In this document: one piece after another, positions 17,000 to 24,925 of the stretch
How positions within the stretch are numbered: the first letter of the stretch is position 1
How the letters are laid out: each line of letters begins with the position of its first letter
Assembly: GCA_038205395.1 (NCBI GenBank)
Contig: JBBRBX010000014.1
Span: forward strand, 1 to 64,000
DNA length: 64,000 nt
Direction: 5' to 3'
Source of the DNA: Fredericiella sp038205395
GTDB taxonomy: Bacteria > Chloroflexota > Anaerolineae > Caldilineales > Caldilineaceae
The notes under the pieces: generated by a model
Told to the model about the DNA's origin: nothing
Database searches by the model: none
Seen by the model: the letters and a program-made list of their open reading frames with translations, nothing else
Position numbers and translations under genes: made by a program

Positions 17000-18151
17000 A
17001 TGAACAGTGCACATGACGCCACGACTTTTGATCTCGACCCCGCTTTCAGCCGTTGGATCGATGCCCTGCCCAAGGCGGAAATTCATATCCATCTTGAAGG
17101 TTCCATCCAGCCGCAGACCCTGCTGACGCTGGCGCAGCGGCACAACCGTTTGTCCAGCCTGCCTGCGACCGATTTGGAAGGTCTGCGCCGCTGGTTTATT
17201 TTTCGCGACTTCCCCCACTTTGTGCGCATCTATATGCTGATTTCGGAACTGCTGCGCACGCCCGCGGATTTTGCCCTTATCGTTGAGGCATGTGGGGCCG
17301 ACATGGCAGCGCAAAATATTCGCTATCGTGAACTGACGGTGACGCCCTTTACACACACCACCTTCCAGCGCAAAGGGATGACCATCAGCGATCTGTTGGG
17401 CGGGCTGGAAGCGGGTCGCGCCGCCGCCTATGCGCAGTACGGCGTTGAAATGCGCTGGGTCTTTGACGTCCCCCGCAACGCCGGCTTTGGCGCTGCGGCT
17501 GGAGGCCCTGCCGGCGCTTACGACCCTTATCCAGCCGATCTCACCCTGGACTACGCCATGCAGGGGCAAGCGCAAGGGGTGGTCGGCTTTGGTCTTGGCG
17601 GCTATGAAGCGGGCGCCCCGCCCGCACCTTTCGCCCATGCTTTTGCCAAGGCCAAGCGCGCCGGTCTGCTCAGCCTGCCTCATGCCGGCGAGACGCTGGG
17701 GGCCGCCAGCGTAGCGGATGCCGTCACCCTGCTGGGCGCGGACCGCATCGGCCATGGCGTGCGCGCAATTGAAGATCCGGCCCTGCTCACCCTGCTGCGC
17801 GACCGCCAGATTCCGCTGGAGATCAACCCCACCAGCAACATCTGTCTTCATTTATATCGCCGCATGGCCGAACATCCTTTGCCGCATTTGGATCGGATGG
17901 GGCTGCTGCTGACCGTCAACAGCGATGACCCGCCGCTTTTCAACACCACGCTGTGTGACGAGTACCGCACGTTGGCTGTCGAGTTCGGCTATGATCGCGC
18001 CGGCATCGCTCGTCTTGCCCGCAATGCGTTTGTGGTGAGCAGTGCACCGGCTGCGCTCAAGCGTCGTCTGCTGGCTGCGTTTGATCGCTATGTAGAGGGG
18101 GAGCCAGTCGATCCAGCAACTGCTGCAGATCAGCCGGCAACGGAGAGATAA
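17000..18151 (+). CDS. add: Adenosine deaminase
   Basis: Zinc-dependent deamination of (deoxy)adenosine to inosine in purine salvage. The family motifs are present in order: metal-binding KAEIHIHLEGS (about residue 25), LPHAGE with zinc His and the catalytic Glu-adjacent region, DRIGHGVRAI, NPTSNICLH, and metal-binding VNSDDPPLF. Length (383) is slightly longer than the usual 330-350. The last 95 bases overlap the convergent rlu gene, so the C-terminal tail (PVDPATAADQPATER) may be an extension specific to this lineage. Confidence 0.92.
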   Translation: MNSAHDATTFDLDPAFSRWIDALPKAEIHIHLEGSIQPQTLLTLAQRHNRLSSLPATDLEGLRRWFIFRDFPHFVRIYMLISELLRTPADFALIVEACGADMAAQNIRYRELTVTPFTHTTFQRKGMTISDLLGGLEAGRAAAYAQYGVEMRWVFDVPRNAGFGAAAGGPAGAYDPYPADLTLDYAMQGQAQGVVGFGLGGYEAGAPPAPFAHAFAKAKRAGLLSLPHAGETLGAASVADAVTLLGADRIGHGVRAIEDPALLTLLRDRQIPLEINPTSNICLHLYRRMAEHPLPHLDRMGLLLTVNSDDPPLFNTTLCDEYRTLAVEFGYDRAGIARLARNAFVVSSAPAALKRRLLAAFDRYVEGEPVDPATAADQPATER

Positions 18152-19064
18152 ACTCGCGCTCGACCCCACTGGACGGCAGGCGGAGACGCAGGCGATGGGC
18201 ATGCAGAAACTGACGTTGAATGGGCAGCCGTGGCGTGCGGTAGCCATAGAGCACGTCTCCCACTACCGGATGCTTGAGCCAGGCAAAGTGAACACGGATC
18301 TGGTGTGTGCGTCCCGTCAGGAGCACTACACTGACAAGGGAAAAAGTGGCCAGCGAATTGCTTTGCCCGTAAACGGCAGCCGTGTAGACGCCCAGCACGC
18401 GATAAGCGGTCACGGCTTCACGTCCACTGGTGGCGCCGCTTGCATCGGGGGGCAGCACAGCCATACGCTTGCGTTGGGTGGGGTGGCGTCCGATGGGAGC
18501 CGAAATGCGCCCCTGTTCCGGCTGCAGCTTGCCTTCCAGCAGCGTCAGATACTCTTTGTAAATCGAACGGGCCTTGAACTGTGCCTGCAGGTTGCGGTGC
18601 GCCAGATCGTTTTTGGCGACGACGATCAGCCCGGAGGTTTCTTTGTCCAGCCGGTGGACGATGCCGGGCCGCCGTTCTCCTCCCACGCCCAGAATGTCGG
18701 GGCGGTGGTGGAGTACAGCATTGACTAACGTGCCGCGGCTGTGGCCCGGTGCAGGATGAACCACAAGCCCAGCCGGCTTATCGATTACCAGCAGATCTTC
18801 GTCTTCAAACACAATGCTGAGGGGCAGTTCTTCAGCGCTGAGCATTGTGGGAGCGGGCGCTTCCGGCAGATCGATTGTGATGGTGTCGCCGCCGGCGAGT
18901 TTGCCGCCGGCTTTGGCGGCGGCGCCGTCCACGCGCACACGGCCTTCTTTAATCCAGCGCTGGATTTCGCTGCGTGAGCGGTCGGGGAGAGCATCCGCCA
19001 ATCCTCGGTCCAGGCGCTGGCCGCGCTGCTCCGGCGTGGCAGTGACGATCAGCAACTGTGACAC
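18057..19064 (-). CDS. RluD-family pseudouridine synthase
   Basis: An N-terminal S4 RNA-binding domain (QRLDRGLADALPDRSRSEIQ, then the basic WIKEGRVRVDG) precedes the RluA-type catalytic domain. The catalytic Asp lies in PGIVHRLDKETSGLIVV, and the downstream TGRTHQIRVHFAWLKHPVVG motif is intact. It probably modifies 23S rRNA (RluD/YlyB type). The GTG at 19064 is chosen because it gives a normal S4 N-terminus and does not run into lspA. The lspA-rlu order is a common gene pair. The 3' end overlaps add by 95 bases in convergent orientation. Confidence 0.88.
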   Translation of the reverse strand: MSQLLIVTATPEQRGQRLDRGLADALPDRSRSEIQRWIKEGRVRVDGAAAKAGGKLAGGDTITIDLPEAPAPTMLSAEELPLSIVFEDEDLLVIDKPAGLVVHPAPGHSRGTLVNAVLHHRPDILGVGGERRPGIVHRLDKETSGLIVVAKNDLAHRNLQAQFKARSIYKEYLTLLEGKLQPEQGRISAPIGRHPTQRKRMAVLPPDASGATSGREAVTAYRVLGVYTAAVYGQSNSLATFSLVSVVLLTGRTHQIRVHFAWLKHPVVGDVLYGYRTPRLPIQRQFLHAHRLRLRLPSSGVEREFISPLPADLQQLLDRLAPPLHSDQTQPADDA

Positions 19065-19101
19065 GATGGAAGGAAGTTTCCGGGCAGCGGGCGCGAGGCA
19101 G

Positions 19102-19650
19102 TCAAGGCTTGGGCGGGGCCGCTTCCGTCGCCACCGGCTCCTCTTGCGGCTCTTTCTTCTTGAGATCGGACCACAAAATGTAGATGCCAAGACCGATTAC
19201 GCCGACCACAATCGAACTGTCGGCGACGTTGAAATTTGGCCAGTAGTAAACGCCGGGGATGCCGACTTTGACAAAATCAGTTACGTAGCCCTGGTTGATG
19301 CGATCCAGCACATTGCCAATGGCGCCGCCCAACTGCAGCCCCAACAGCACGCGCACAAGCCATTGATCCGCCGGCAGATAGCGGATATAGAACAGCATGG
19401 CCACGACTACAATTACGGCAATAATAATCAGCGGGCCACCCAATCCCTGTAGCATGCCAAAGGCGGCGCCGTAGTTGAAAACATGTTCAAACGCCAGGTA
19501 TTCGCCAAAGGCCGGGATTGGGATGATTGCAGTGTATTCCGGAATGTTGGTGCGCACCCAAGTTTTGGTCCACTGATCCAAAACAATGATGATGGCTGCC
19601 ACCAGCAGCACTATCCAAGCTTTGCGAAACCAGTTTGTAATGATTGCCAT
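19102..19650 (-). CDS. lspA: Lipoprotein signal peptidase (signal peptidase II)
   Basis: Inner-membrane aspartic protease that removes signal peptides from prolipoproteins. Four membrane helices are visible, the first with LDQWTKTWV. The catalytic aspartates lie in NVLDRINQGYVTDFV and FNVADSSI. The charged C-terminal tail (KKKEPQEEP...) is longer than usual. The ATG at 19650 with AAAAGG upstream is preferred over an ATG 34 codons earlier, which would add an unlikely Cys/Arg-rich leader. It is followed 38 bases later by rlu. Confidence 0.93.
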   Translation of the reverse strand: MAIITNWFRKAWIVLLVAAIIIVLDQWTKTWVRTNIPEYTAIIPIPAFGEYLAFEHVFNYGAAFGMLQGLGGPLIIIAVIVVVAMLFYIRYLPADQWLVRVLLGLQLGGAIGNVLDRINQGYVTDFVKVGIPGVYYWPNFNVADSSIVVGVIGLGIYILWSDLKKKEPQEEPVATEAAPPKP

Positions 19651-19887
19651 AAATACCTTTTCCCGCCAATGCTGCGGCCGAACTTCGGACGACCGGCGCC
19701 GCTTGCAGTCTGTGCACGCATTTTCTATGCACACATTTGTCGCCAATCGCATGTATAGTAGCGCAAATGAGCGAAAGTGTTGAATTTGTACATCTGTGCT
19801 ATACTCTTTTGCGCTTACAGCAAGGATACCGTGTCAAGAATACTGTGTCACTGGTTTCGCTTGCAGTAGGCTGGTACGCAAACTAAC

Positions 19888-19939
19888 CGGCGCGTTTTCT
19901 TCTGCGCCGCCTATTCACACGCCGGGGGCGATTCGCCCC
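19888..19939 (+). promoter_or_regulatory. Two small hairpins in the leader of the nitrilase-fold gene
   Basis: CGGCGC/GCGCCG (19888-19893 with 19904-19909) and GGGGCG/CGCCCC (19925-19930 with 19934-19939, loop ATT). The second ends about ten bases before the ribosome site GAGGAG. Neither is followed by a U run. They might influence translation; no known riboswitch fold was recognised. Confidence 0.3.
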
Positions 19940-19959
19940 GCCTAGTTGAGGAGCATTCC

Positions 19960-20775
19960 ATGCCTCGTGAAGTAACCGTCGCCCTGGTGCAGATGGCCCC
20001 TGAGCTTGCCAACCCTGAGTCCAATCTGCGCAAGATGGGTGATTTTGTCGAGAAAATTTGCAGTGAGCAAAAGACCGATCTGATTGTTTTTCCTGAACTG
20101 AGCTACACGGGCGCTGAACTGGGGCTACGCGCTACGGACCTGGCGGAACGCGTTCCAGGTCATGCCACCAATTATCTGGCGAAGCGCGCCAACGAATTTG
20201 CCTGCTTTGTCGTGTTTGGCCTGGTGATTAAAGAGCGCGTGGAAAGCATCCTATATAATGGTGTCGTCTGCTTGGGGCCGGAAGGCGATGTGGTGGGCGA
20301 TTATCGCAAGGTGCATCTGCTGGGTGAAGAGCGGCAGGTTTATCGCAATGGCTTCCGCTTTGCGACGGTGGAGGCCGATTGGGGGCGTTTCGGCATGTTG
20401 ATCGGCTCCGACCTGGCTTTTCCTGAAGCGGCACGCAGCCTGACGTTGGAAGGCGCCGAGTTGATTACGCTGAGCGCCAACTGGGATAAGCAGCGGGCTG
20501 AATCGTGGCGCGCCCACTTGATCAGCCGCTCTTGCGAAAACTCGATTTTCATGGCGGCGGCCAATCGGGTAGGCGATGAACCGACGATGCATTTTGCCGG
20601 CGACAGCCTGTTGGTAGGGCCGTCCGCCGAGGTCTATACGGTGCTGGATGAGCCGATTGAAGGATATGCGGTGGCTACCGTTGACCTGGATGAGGTGCGC
20701 AAGGTGCGCGAGGATCGCCAGTTAATCCAGTACCGCGAGCCGCTGGCCTACCGTGCCATCGTCAAGAAGTATTGA
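19960..20775 (+). CDS. Nitrilase-fold (carbon-nitrogen hydrolase) protein lacking the catalytic cysteine
   Basis: The fold is clear: VALVQMAPELANPESNL, the Glu of the triad in VFPELSYTG, the Lys in DYRKVHLLGE, and the later SANWDKQR and ENSIFMAAANRVG segments. Where family members have the nucleophile (typically ICYDxxFPE), this protein reads LIGSDLAFPEAAR, so Cys is replaced by Gly at about residue 149. It therefore probably cannot hydrolyse amides or nitriles by the usual thioester route and may be a binding or regulatory pseudoenzyme. The ribosome site GAGGAG is strong. The stop codon is five bases from the next gene's ATG, suggesting co-translation with the DUF402 protein and perhaps the his genes. 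Confidence 0.85.
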   Translation: MPREVTVALVQMAPELANPESNLRKMGDFVEKICSEQKTDLIVFPELSYTGAELGLRATDLAERVPGHATNYLAKRANEFACFVVFGLVIKERVESILYNGVVCLGPEGDVVGDYRKVHLLGEERQVYRNGFRFATVEADWGRFGMLIGSDLAFPEAARSLTLEGAELITLSANWDKQRAESWRAHLISRSCENSIFMAAANRVGDEPTMHFAGDSLLVGPSAEVYTVLDEPIEGYAVATVDLDEVRKVREDRQLIQYREPLAYRAIVKKY

Positions 20776-20780
20776 GCGCC

Positions 20781-21296
20781 ATGACAGTCTCCGCCAGCCT
20801 GTCCAAGATTGCCAGCGGTGACTGGCAGCACCAAAGCGATCTGACCGATTATCGCTATGAGTGGTTGAATGAAATGTTGGTGGAGCGGGCGACATGGGGT
20901 AAAGACGCGCCTGTACAGCAGTTGGGTGCGGCCACCATTGCTGGGCCTGGCTATATCTGGTTTCGCTTCTGGCTGTCCGAAGGCGACCGGATTTTGGACA
21001 AGTACTTTGACGACAAGGGTGAGATAGTTGGCATGTACGCCCACATCGGCATGGGGCTGCCTCACGAGGGGCGTGGCTTCAGCCTGGTCGACTTGATTCT
21101 GGGTTTATGGATCACAGGGCTGTCACACGTCACCGTGCATAACGAGGAACAGTTTGACGCCGCAGTCAAGAGCGGCTTGCTGTCGCCGGTTGAAGCTGAA
21201 CATGCCGAACATCAGTTGCGCGAGATTACAACAGCCATCGCATCTAAACGATTCCCTCCCGCCATTGTGCGCAACTTCTCCATTGTGCCTAAATAA
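20781..21296 (+). CDS. DUF402 (FomD-like) domain protein
   Basis: A protein of about 170 residues resembling DUF402/FomD-type nucleotide hydrolases: YRYEWLNEMLVERATWGKDA at the N-terminus, then a beta-rich core with IWFRFWLSEGDRILDKYFDDKGEIVGMYAHIGM, and a helical C-terminus (FDAAVKSGLLSPVEAEHAEH). The Asp/Glu pattern in the core is what one expects for divalent-metal binding. The substrate is unknown. The ATG at 20781 is used; a TTG at 20772 overlaps the previous stop. It lies in the run of genes leading into the histidine cluster. Confidence 0.7.
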   Translation: MTVSASLSKIASGDWQHQSDLTDYRYEWLNEMLVERATWGKDAPVQQLGAATIAGPGYIWFRFWLSEGDRILDKYFDDKGEIVGMYAHIGMGLPHEGRGFSLVDLILGLWITGLSHVTVHNEEQFDAAVKSGLLSPVEAEHAEHQLREITTAIASKRFPPAIVRNFSIVPK

Positions 21297-21331
21297 GGGC
21301 TGGATAAGGCCCTGACGAAACCAGAGCAGCT

Positions 21332-22003
21332 ATGATCGCCATTCTTGACTACGGTGTGGGCAACCTGCGCAGCGTGTACAAAGCATTTGAGACTGTCGCC
21401 AGGCCTCTGGGCATCGCAGTGGATATCGTAGATCAGCCGGTGGATCTGCTGCGCTGGCGCGCGGTGGTGCTGCCGGGGCAGGGGGCGTTTGGCGACAGTG
21501 TGGACAACCTGCGTCGCCAGATGTTGGATGGGCCGCTGCTGGATGCAGTGCAGGCTGGGCTGCCTGTGCTCGGCATCTGCGTGGGCATGCAGCTGCTGTT
21601 TGATGCCAGTGAGGAGATGGGCCAGCACGAGGGGCTGCATATCATCCCCGGCTGCGTGCGCCGCTTTCCTGAATCGATGCTGGATACTCAGCATCCGGGC
21701 CGCACGCTGCGCATCCCACAAATTGGATGGAACCAACTGCATTTGCAAGTGCAAGACCCGCTGCTGGCCGGGCTGCCGGATGACGCCTATGCCTATTTTG
21801 CGCACAGTTACTACTGCGATGCTGCTGACCGCTCGGCGGTGCTCGCCACCACTGACTATGGGCTGGACTATCCAAGCATTGTGCGTTATCGCAACGCGTG
21901 GGGCATTCAGCCGCACCCCGAAAAGAGCCATCGGGTGGGGCTGCGCATTCTTGCCAACTTTATGCAGATGGTGGCGGGAACGCGTGCCGATGCCAATTTA
22001 TAA
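21332..22003 (+). CDS. hisH: Imidazole glycerol phosphate synthase, glutaminase subunit
   Basis: Class I glutamine amidotransferase that supplies ammonia to HisF. The N-terminus MIAILDYGVGNLRSV is diagnostic. The oxyanion strand is VVLPGQGAFGDSV, the nucleophile Cys is in VLGICVGMQLLFD and the His/Glu pair is in IQPHPEKSH. Length (223) is slightly above the usual 200. It opens the histidine block hisH-hisA-hisF-hisI-hisE. Confidence 0.95.
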   Translation: MIAILDYGVGNLRSVYKAFETVARPLGIAVDIVDQPVDLLRWRAVVLPGQGAFGDSVDNLRRQMLDGPLLDAVQAGLPVLGICVGMQLLFDASEEMGQHEGLHIIPGCVRRFPESMLDTQHPGRTLRIPQIGWNQLHLQVQDPLLAGLPDDAYAYFAHSYYCDAADRSAVLATTDYGLDYPSIVRYRNAWGIQPHPEKSHRVGLRILANFMQMVAGTRADANL

Positions 22004-22081
22004 AAACTCATGGCCCGACAGCCCGGCAAGCCGGATGGGATGTTACGTTCGTACGCCAATCGCCTGTGATACAGTAGTCGC

Positions 22082-23341
22082 ATGATTATTTTCCCAGCCA
22101 TCGATTTGCGTCACGGCCGCTGTGTGCGGCTGCGCCAGGGCGATCCCAACGCAGAAACTGTATTTGGCGATGACCCGGCGGTCATGGCGCGGCAATGGGT
22201 TGAGCAGGGGGCGCAGTGGCTCCATGTTGTCAACCTGGATGGCGCCTTGGGTGCTACGCACTCCCAACTGCACTCGCTGCACCGGCCGAACATTATCAAG
22301 GTTCAGCATCCCGGCAGTTTGGCGCCGACGACGGCGCAGCAGGATTTAGACAACAGCCTGCCGATCAATCTGCGCCGGCTGCGTGAGATTCGCCAGGCGG
22401 TTGCTGTCCCCATCCAGTTTGGGGGCGGGCTGCGCACGCTGCAAGACATTCAACTGGCGTTGGAACTGGGGGCGGAGCGCGTGGTTCTAGGGACCGTGGC
22501 GGTGGAGAATCGTGCTTTGGTTTCGGATGCGCTGCTGCGCTGGGGACCGGATCGGGTTGCCATTGGGATTGATGCGCGCGACGGCAAGGTGGCGACACAT
22601 GGCTGGCAAGAGACGAGCCGTGTCGATGCTGTCGATCTAGGCCATCAGATGCACGCGCTTGGCATCCAGCATGTCATTTACACCGACATCAGCCGCGATG
22701 GGATGTTGAACGGCGTCAATGTGCAGGCAACTTCACGCTTTGGCGACGTGACCGGACTAAAGGTGGTTGCCAGCGGTGGGGTAACCAATTTAGAGGATAT
22801 TGAGGCGCTCAAAGAGCACGAACATTATAATATCGAAGGTGTCGTAGTAGGCCAGGCGATCTACACCGGCAGCCTTGACCTGCGGGCGGCAATTGAGGCG
22901 GGAAGCGGCCCGCTAAAGCGGCTTAGTGCGGGATTGGTGCCGGTGCGCTATTCGGCGGGTGAACCTGAGTTTCTGCTGCTGTACAACCTGTTTTATGAGC
23001 AGTGGCAATTCCCACGCGGGGCGGTTGTGAAGGGTGAGAGTGAACGTGCTTGCGCGCTGCGTGAGTTTGCTGAGGCAACCGGTCTTGGCGTGCGCAAGCT
23101 CCATGCGGACTGCCGCACCGAACTGCACTATACCGTTGTCGTGCGTGATTATGATTTGGAACGGACAGTCGTCTACTTCTTAGCTGAGGCAGAGGCTGGA
23201 GAGGTTCGGCTGGGTAACGAGAACCACGGTGAAGCACGCTGGGCGCCTGCCGCAGAAGCTTGGGAACTGTTGACGGAAACCTCGCCTGAACAACTGCCGG
23301 CCTTCGATGCTGCCATCGCCTACTGGCAGCAGTACAAATAA
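22082..23341 (+). CDS. hisA: HisA isomerase fused to a C-terminal NUDIX domain
   Basis: Residues 1-275 are phosphoribosylformimino-AICAR-P isomerase (histidine pathway): catalytic Asp in FPAIDLRHGRCVRL, second Asp region AIGIDARDGKV, YTDISRDGMLNG and the phosphate loops FGGGLRT and VASGGV. An extra segment of about 30 residues sits after LHVVNLDGA (around residues 58-95). Residues about 280-419 are a NUDIX domain of the asymmetric Ap4A-hydrolase type: WQFPRGAVVKGESE, REFAEATGL and RTVVYFLAEAEAG. In the NUDIX box the second Glu of the usual REUxEExGU is Ala, so activity is doubtful. The frame is continuous with no internal start signal noted. The fusion is unusual; known relatives of HisA are single-domain. 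Confidence 0.9.
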   Translation: MIIFPAIDLRHGRCVRLRQGDPNAETVFGDDPAVMARQWVEQGAQWLHVVNLDGALGATHSQLHSLHRPNIIKVQHPGSLAPTTAQQDLDNSLPINLRRLREIRQAVAVPIQFGGGLRTLQDIQLALELGAERVVLGTVAVENRALVSDALLRWGPDRVAIGIDARDGKVATHGWQETSRVDAVDLGHQMHALGIQHVIYTDISRDGMLNGVNVQATSRFGDVTGLKVVASGGVTNLEDIEALKEHEHYNIEGVVVGQAIYTGSLDLRAAIEAGSGPLKRLSAGLVPVRYSAGEPEFLLLYNLFYEQWQFPRGAVVKGESERACALREFAEATGLGVRKLHADCRTELHYTVVVRDYDLERTVVYFLAEAEAGEVRLGNENHGEARWAPAAEAWELLTETSPEQLPAFDAAIAYWQQYK

Positions 23342-23371
23342 CGCCGGTTTTAGAAAGCAGGTTGTAACCCC

Positions 23372-24178
23372 ATGCTGGCAAAGCGCATTATTCCCTGTCT
23401 GGATGTCAAAAATGGCCGCGTCGTCAAAGGCGTCAACTTTGTTGATTTGATCGACGCCGGCGACCCGGTGGCGCAGGCACAGGTCTACGATGAGGCAGGA
23501 GCTGACGAACTGGTTTTTCTTGACATAACGGCGACGCATGAGGTGCGCGCGATTGTCATTGATATGGTGCGGCGGGTGGCCGACAGCGTCTTTATTCCGT
23601 TTACGGTTGGCGGTGGCATTCGCACTGTGGACGATATGCGCGCTCTTCTGCTGGCGGGCGCGGATAAGGTCAGCATTAACAGCGCAGCCGTCAAGCAGCC
23701 GGCTCTGATCCGTGAGGCGGCCAAGCGCTTTGGCAGCCAGTGCGTTGTCGTTGCAATCGATGCGCGGCAGCGGCGCGGGGAAGATCTGGCGCAGCGGGGG
23801 AGCGGCTGGGATGTATTTGTCAGCGGCGGGCGCATCAACACCGGGCGGGACGCCGTAGAGTGGGCGCGTGAAGTAGAACGCTGCGGCGGTGGCGAGATTT
23901 TGTTGACATCGATGGACGGGGATGGGACGCGCGCCGGCTATGACATTGCGTTGACGCGGGCAATCAGCGATGCCGTTGCCATACCAGTAATTGCAAGTGG
24001 GGGTGCGGGCAAGCCGGAGCACTTCGTGGAAGCTTTGACTGCGGGAGGGGCGGCTGCTGCGCTGGCCGCTAGTCTTTTTCACTTTCGCGAACTGGAGATT
24101 CTGGCGCTTAAAAAGCAGCTGCAGGCCGCCGGCGTTGCCGTGCGTATTCCAGTTGCAGACGTAAGCGAGGCGGAATAG
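23372..24178 (+). CDS. hisF: Imidazole glycerol phosphate synthase, cyclase subunit
   Basis: TIM-barrel partner of HisH that makes IGP and AICAR. The N-terminus MLAKRIIPCLDVKNGRVVKG contains the catalytic Asp. The second catalytic Asp is in ILLTSMDGDGTRAGYD, and the phosphate loops IPFTVGGGIRT and VIASGGAG are present. A short insertion after VVAIDARQRRGEDLAQRG is slightly longer than common. It follows hisA by 30 bases and is followed by hisI after 3 bases. Confidence 0.95.
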   Translation: MLAKRIIPCLDVKNGRVVKGVNFVDLIDAGDPVAQAQVYDEAGADELVFLDITATHEVRAIVIDMVRRVADSVFIPFTVGGGIRTVDDMRALLLAGADKVSINSAAVKQPALIREAAKRFGSQCVVVAIDARQRRGEDLAQRGSGWDVFVSGGRINTGRDAVEWAREVERCGGGEILLTSMDGDGTRAGYDIALTRAISDAVAIPVIASGGAGKPEHFVEALTAGGAAAALAASLFHFRELEILALKKQLQAAGVAVRIPVADVSEAE

Positions 24179-24181
24179 CAG

Positions 24182-24517
24182 ATGCAGATGGAAGATCTTC
24201 TGTCCGTGATCCGTTTTGACGAGCGTGGTCTTGTGCCCGCCATTGTGCAGGATGCGGACAGCGGCCAGGTGTTGATGATGGCATGGATGAATGGCGAAAG
24301 TCTGCGCCGCACAATCAGCGGTGGCGAGACCGTTTTTTGGAGCCGGAGCCGCCAGGGCTATTGGCACAAAGGCGAAACGAGTGGGAATACGCAGACGGTA
24401 GTTGAATTGCGAGTCGATTGCGACGGTGATACACTGCTGATTCTTGTGCATCCGGCAGGCCCTGCGTGCCATACGGGAGCGGTCAGTTGTTTTTATCGTT
24501 CGGCGCCTGCCGTGTGA
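24182..24517 (+). CDS. hisI: Phosphoribosyl-AMP cyclohydrolase
   Basis: Stand-alone PRA-CH enzyme (111 residues, normal for the unfused form). Motifs: VPAIVQDADSGQVLMMAWMN, SRSRQGYWHKGETSGNTQ, Mg-binding VDCDGDTLLILV and zinc-binding PACHTGAVSCFY. It sits 3 bases after hisF and is translated in the same block. HisE is a separate gene here, not fused. Confidence 0.95.
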   Translation: MQMEDLLSVIRFDERGLVPAIVQDADSGQVLMMAWMNGESLRRTISGGETVFWSRSRQGYWHKGETSGNTQTVVELRVDCDGDTLLILVHPAGPACHTGAVSCFYRSAPAV

Positions 24518-24568
24518 TATCTTCGTGTAGCCATTATAGGCCATCAACTGTAACAGGTGAAAGTTTAC

Positions 24569-24847
24569 ATGGACACCCTTGATGCGTTGTACCAGGTTAT
24601 TCTCAGCCGTAAAACGAACCCCACGCCCGATTCCTATACCGCCCAACTGTTTGCCAAAGGAGAGAATGAAATCCTCAAGAAGATGGGCGAGGAAGCGGTT
24701 GAAGTGATTATCGCCGCCAAAGGCGAAACCAACGAGCGGGTTGTCTATGAACTGGCCGATTTTCTTTATCATACTTCGGTTTTTCTGGCCCACCGTGGCC
24801 TGACCTGGGATGAGATCGACGCCGAATTGGCGCAGCGCTTCCGCTAA
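24569..24847 (+). CDS. hisE: Phosphoribosyl-ATP pyrophosphohydrolase
   Basis: All-alpha MazG-fold enzyme of the histidine pathway. It shows DSYTAQLFAKGENEILKKMG, the acidic metal-binding helix EEAVEVIIAAKGE and YELADFLYHTSV. The ATG at 24569 has AGGTG at the right distance upstream; a GTG four codons earlier overlaps that site and is less likely. Length is 92 residues. It is the last his gene of the block; hisG, hisD, hisC and hisB are not in the window. Confidence 0.94.
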   Translation: MDTLDALYQVILSRKTNPTPDSYTAQLFAKGENEILKKMGEEAVEVIIAAKGETNERVVYELADFLYHTSVFLAHRGLTWDEIDAELAQRFR

Positions 24848-24925
24848 GCTCCGGCTGTAGTTGATATTCGACAGTCGTTACTTCACTGTGGTTACTCCAT
24901 TGTTGTGATTCCATTCGGCTTGGTT

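Noticed and set aside
23180..24793. Minus-strand frame of 537 codons opposite hisF-hisI-hisE
   Set aside because: Entirely antisense to well-supported his genes.
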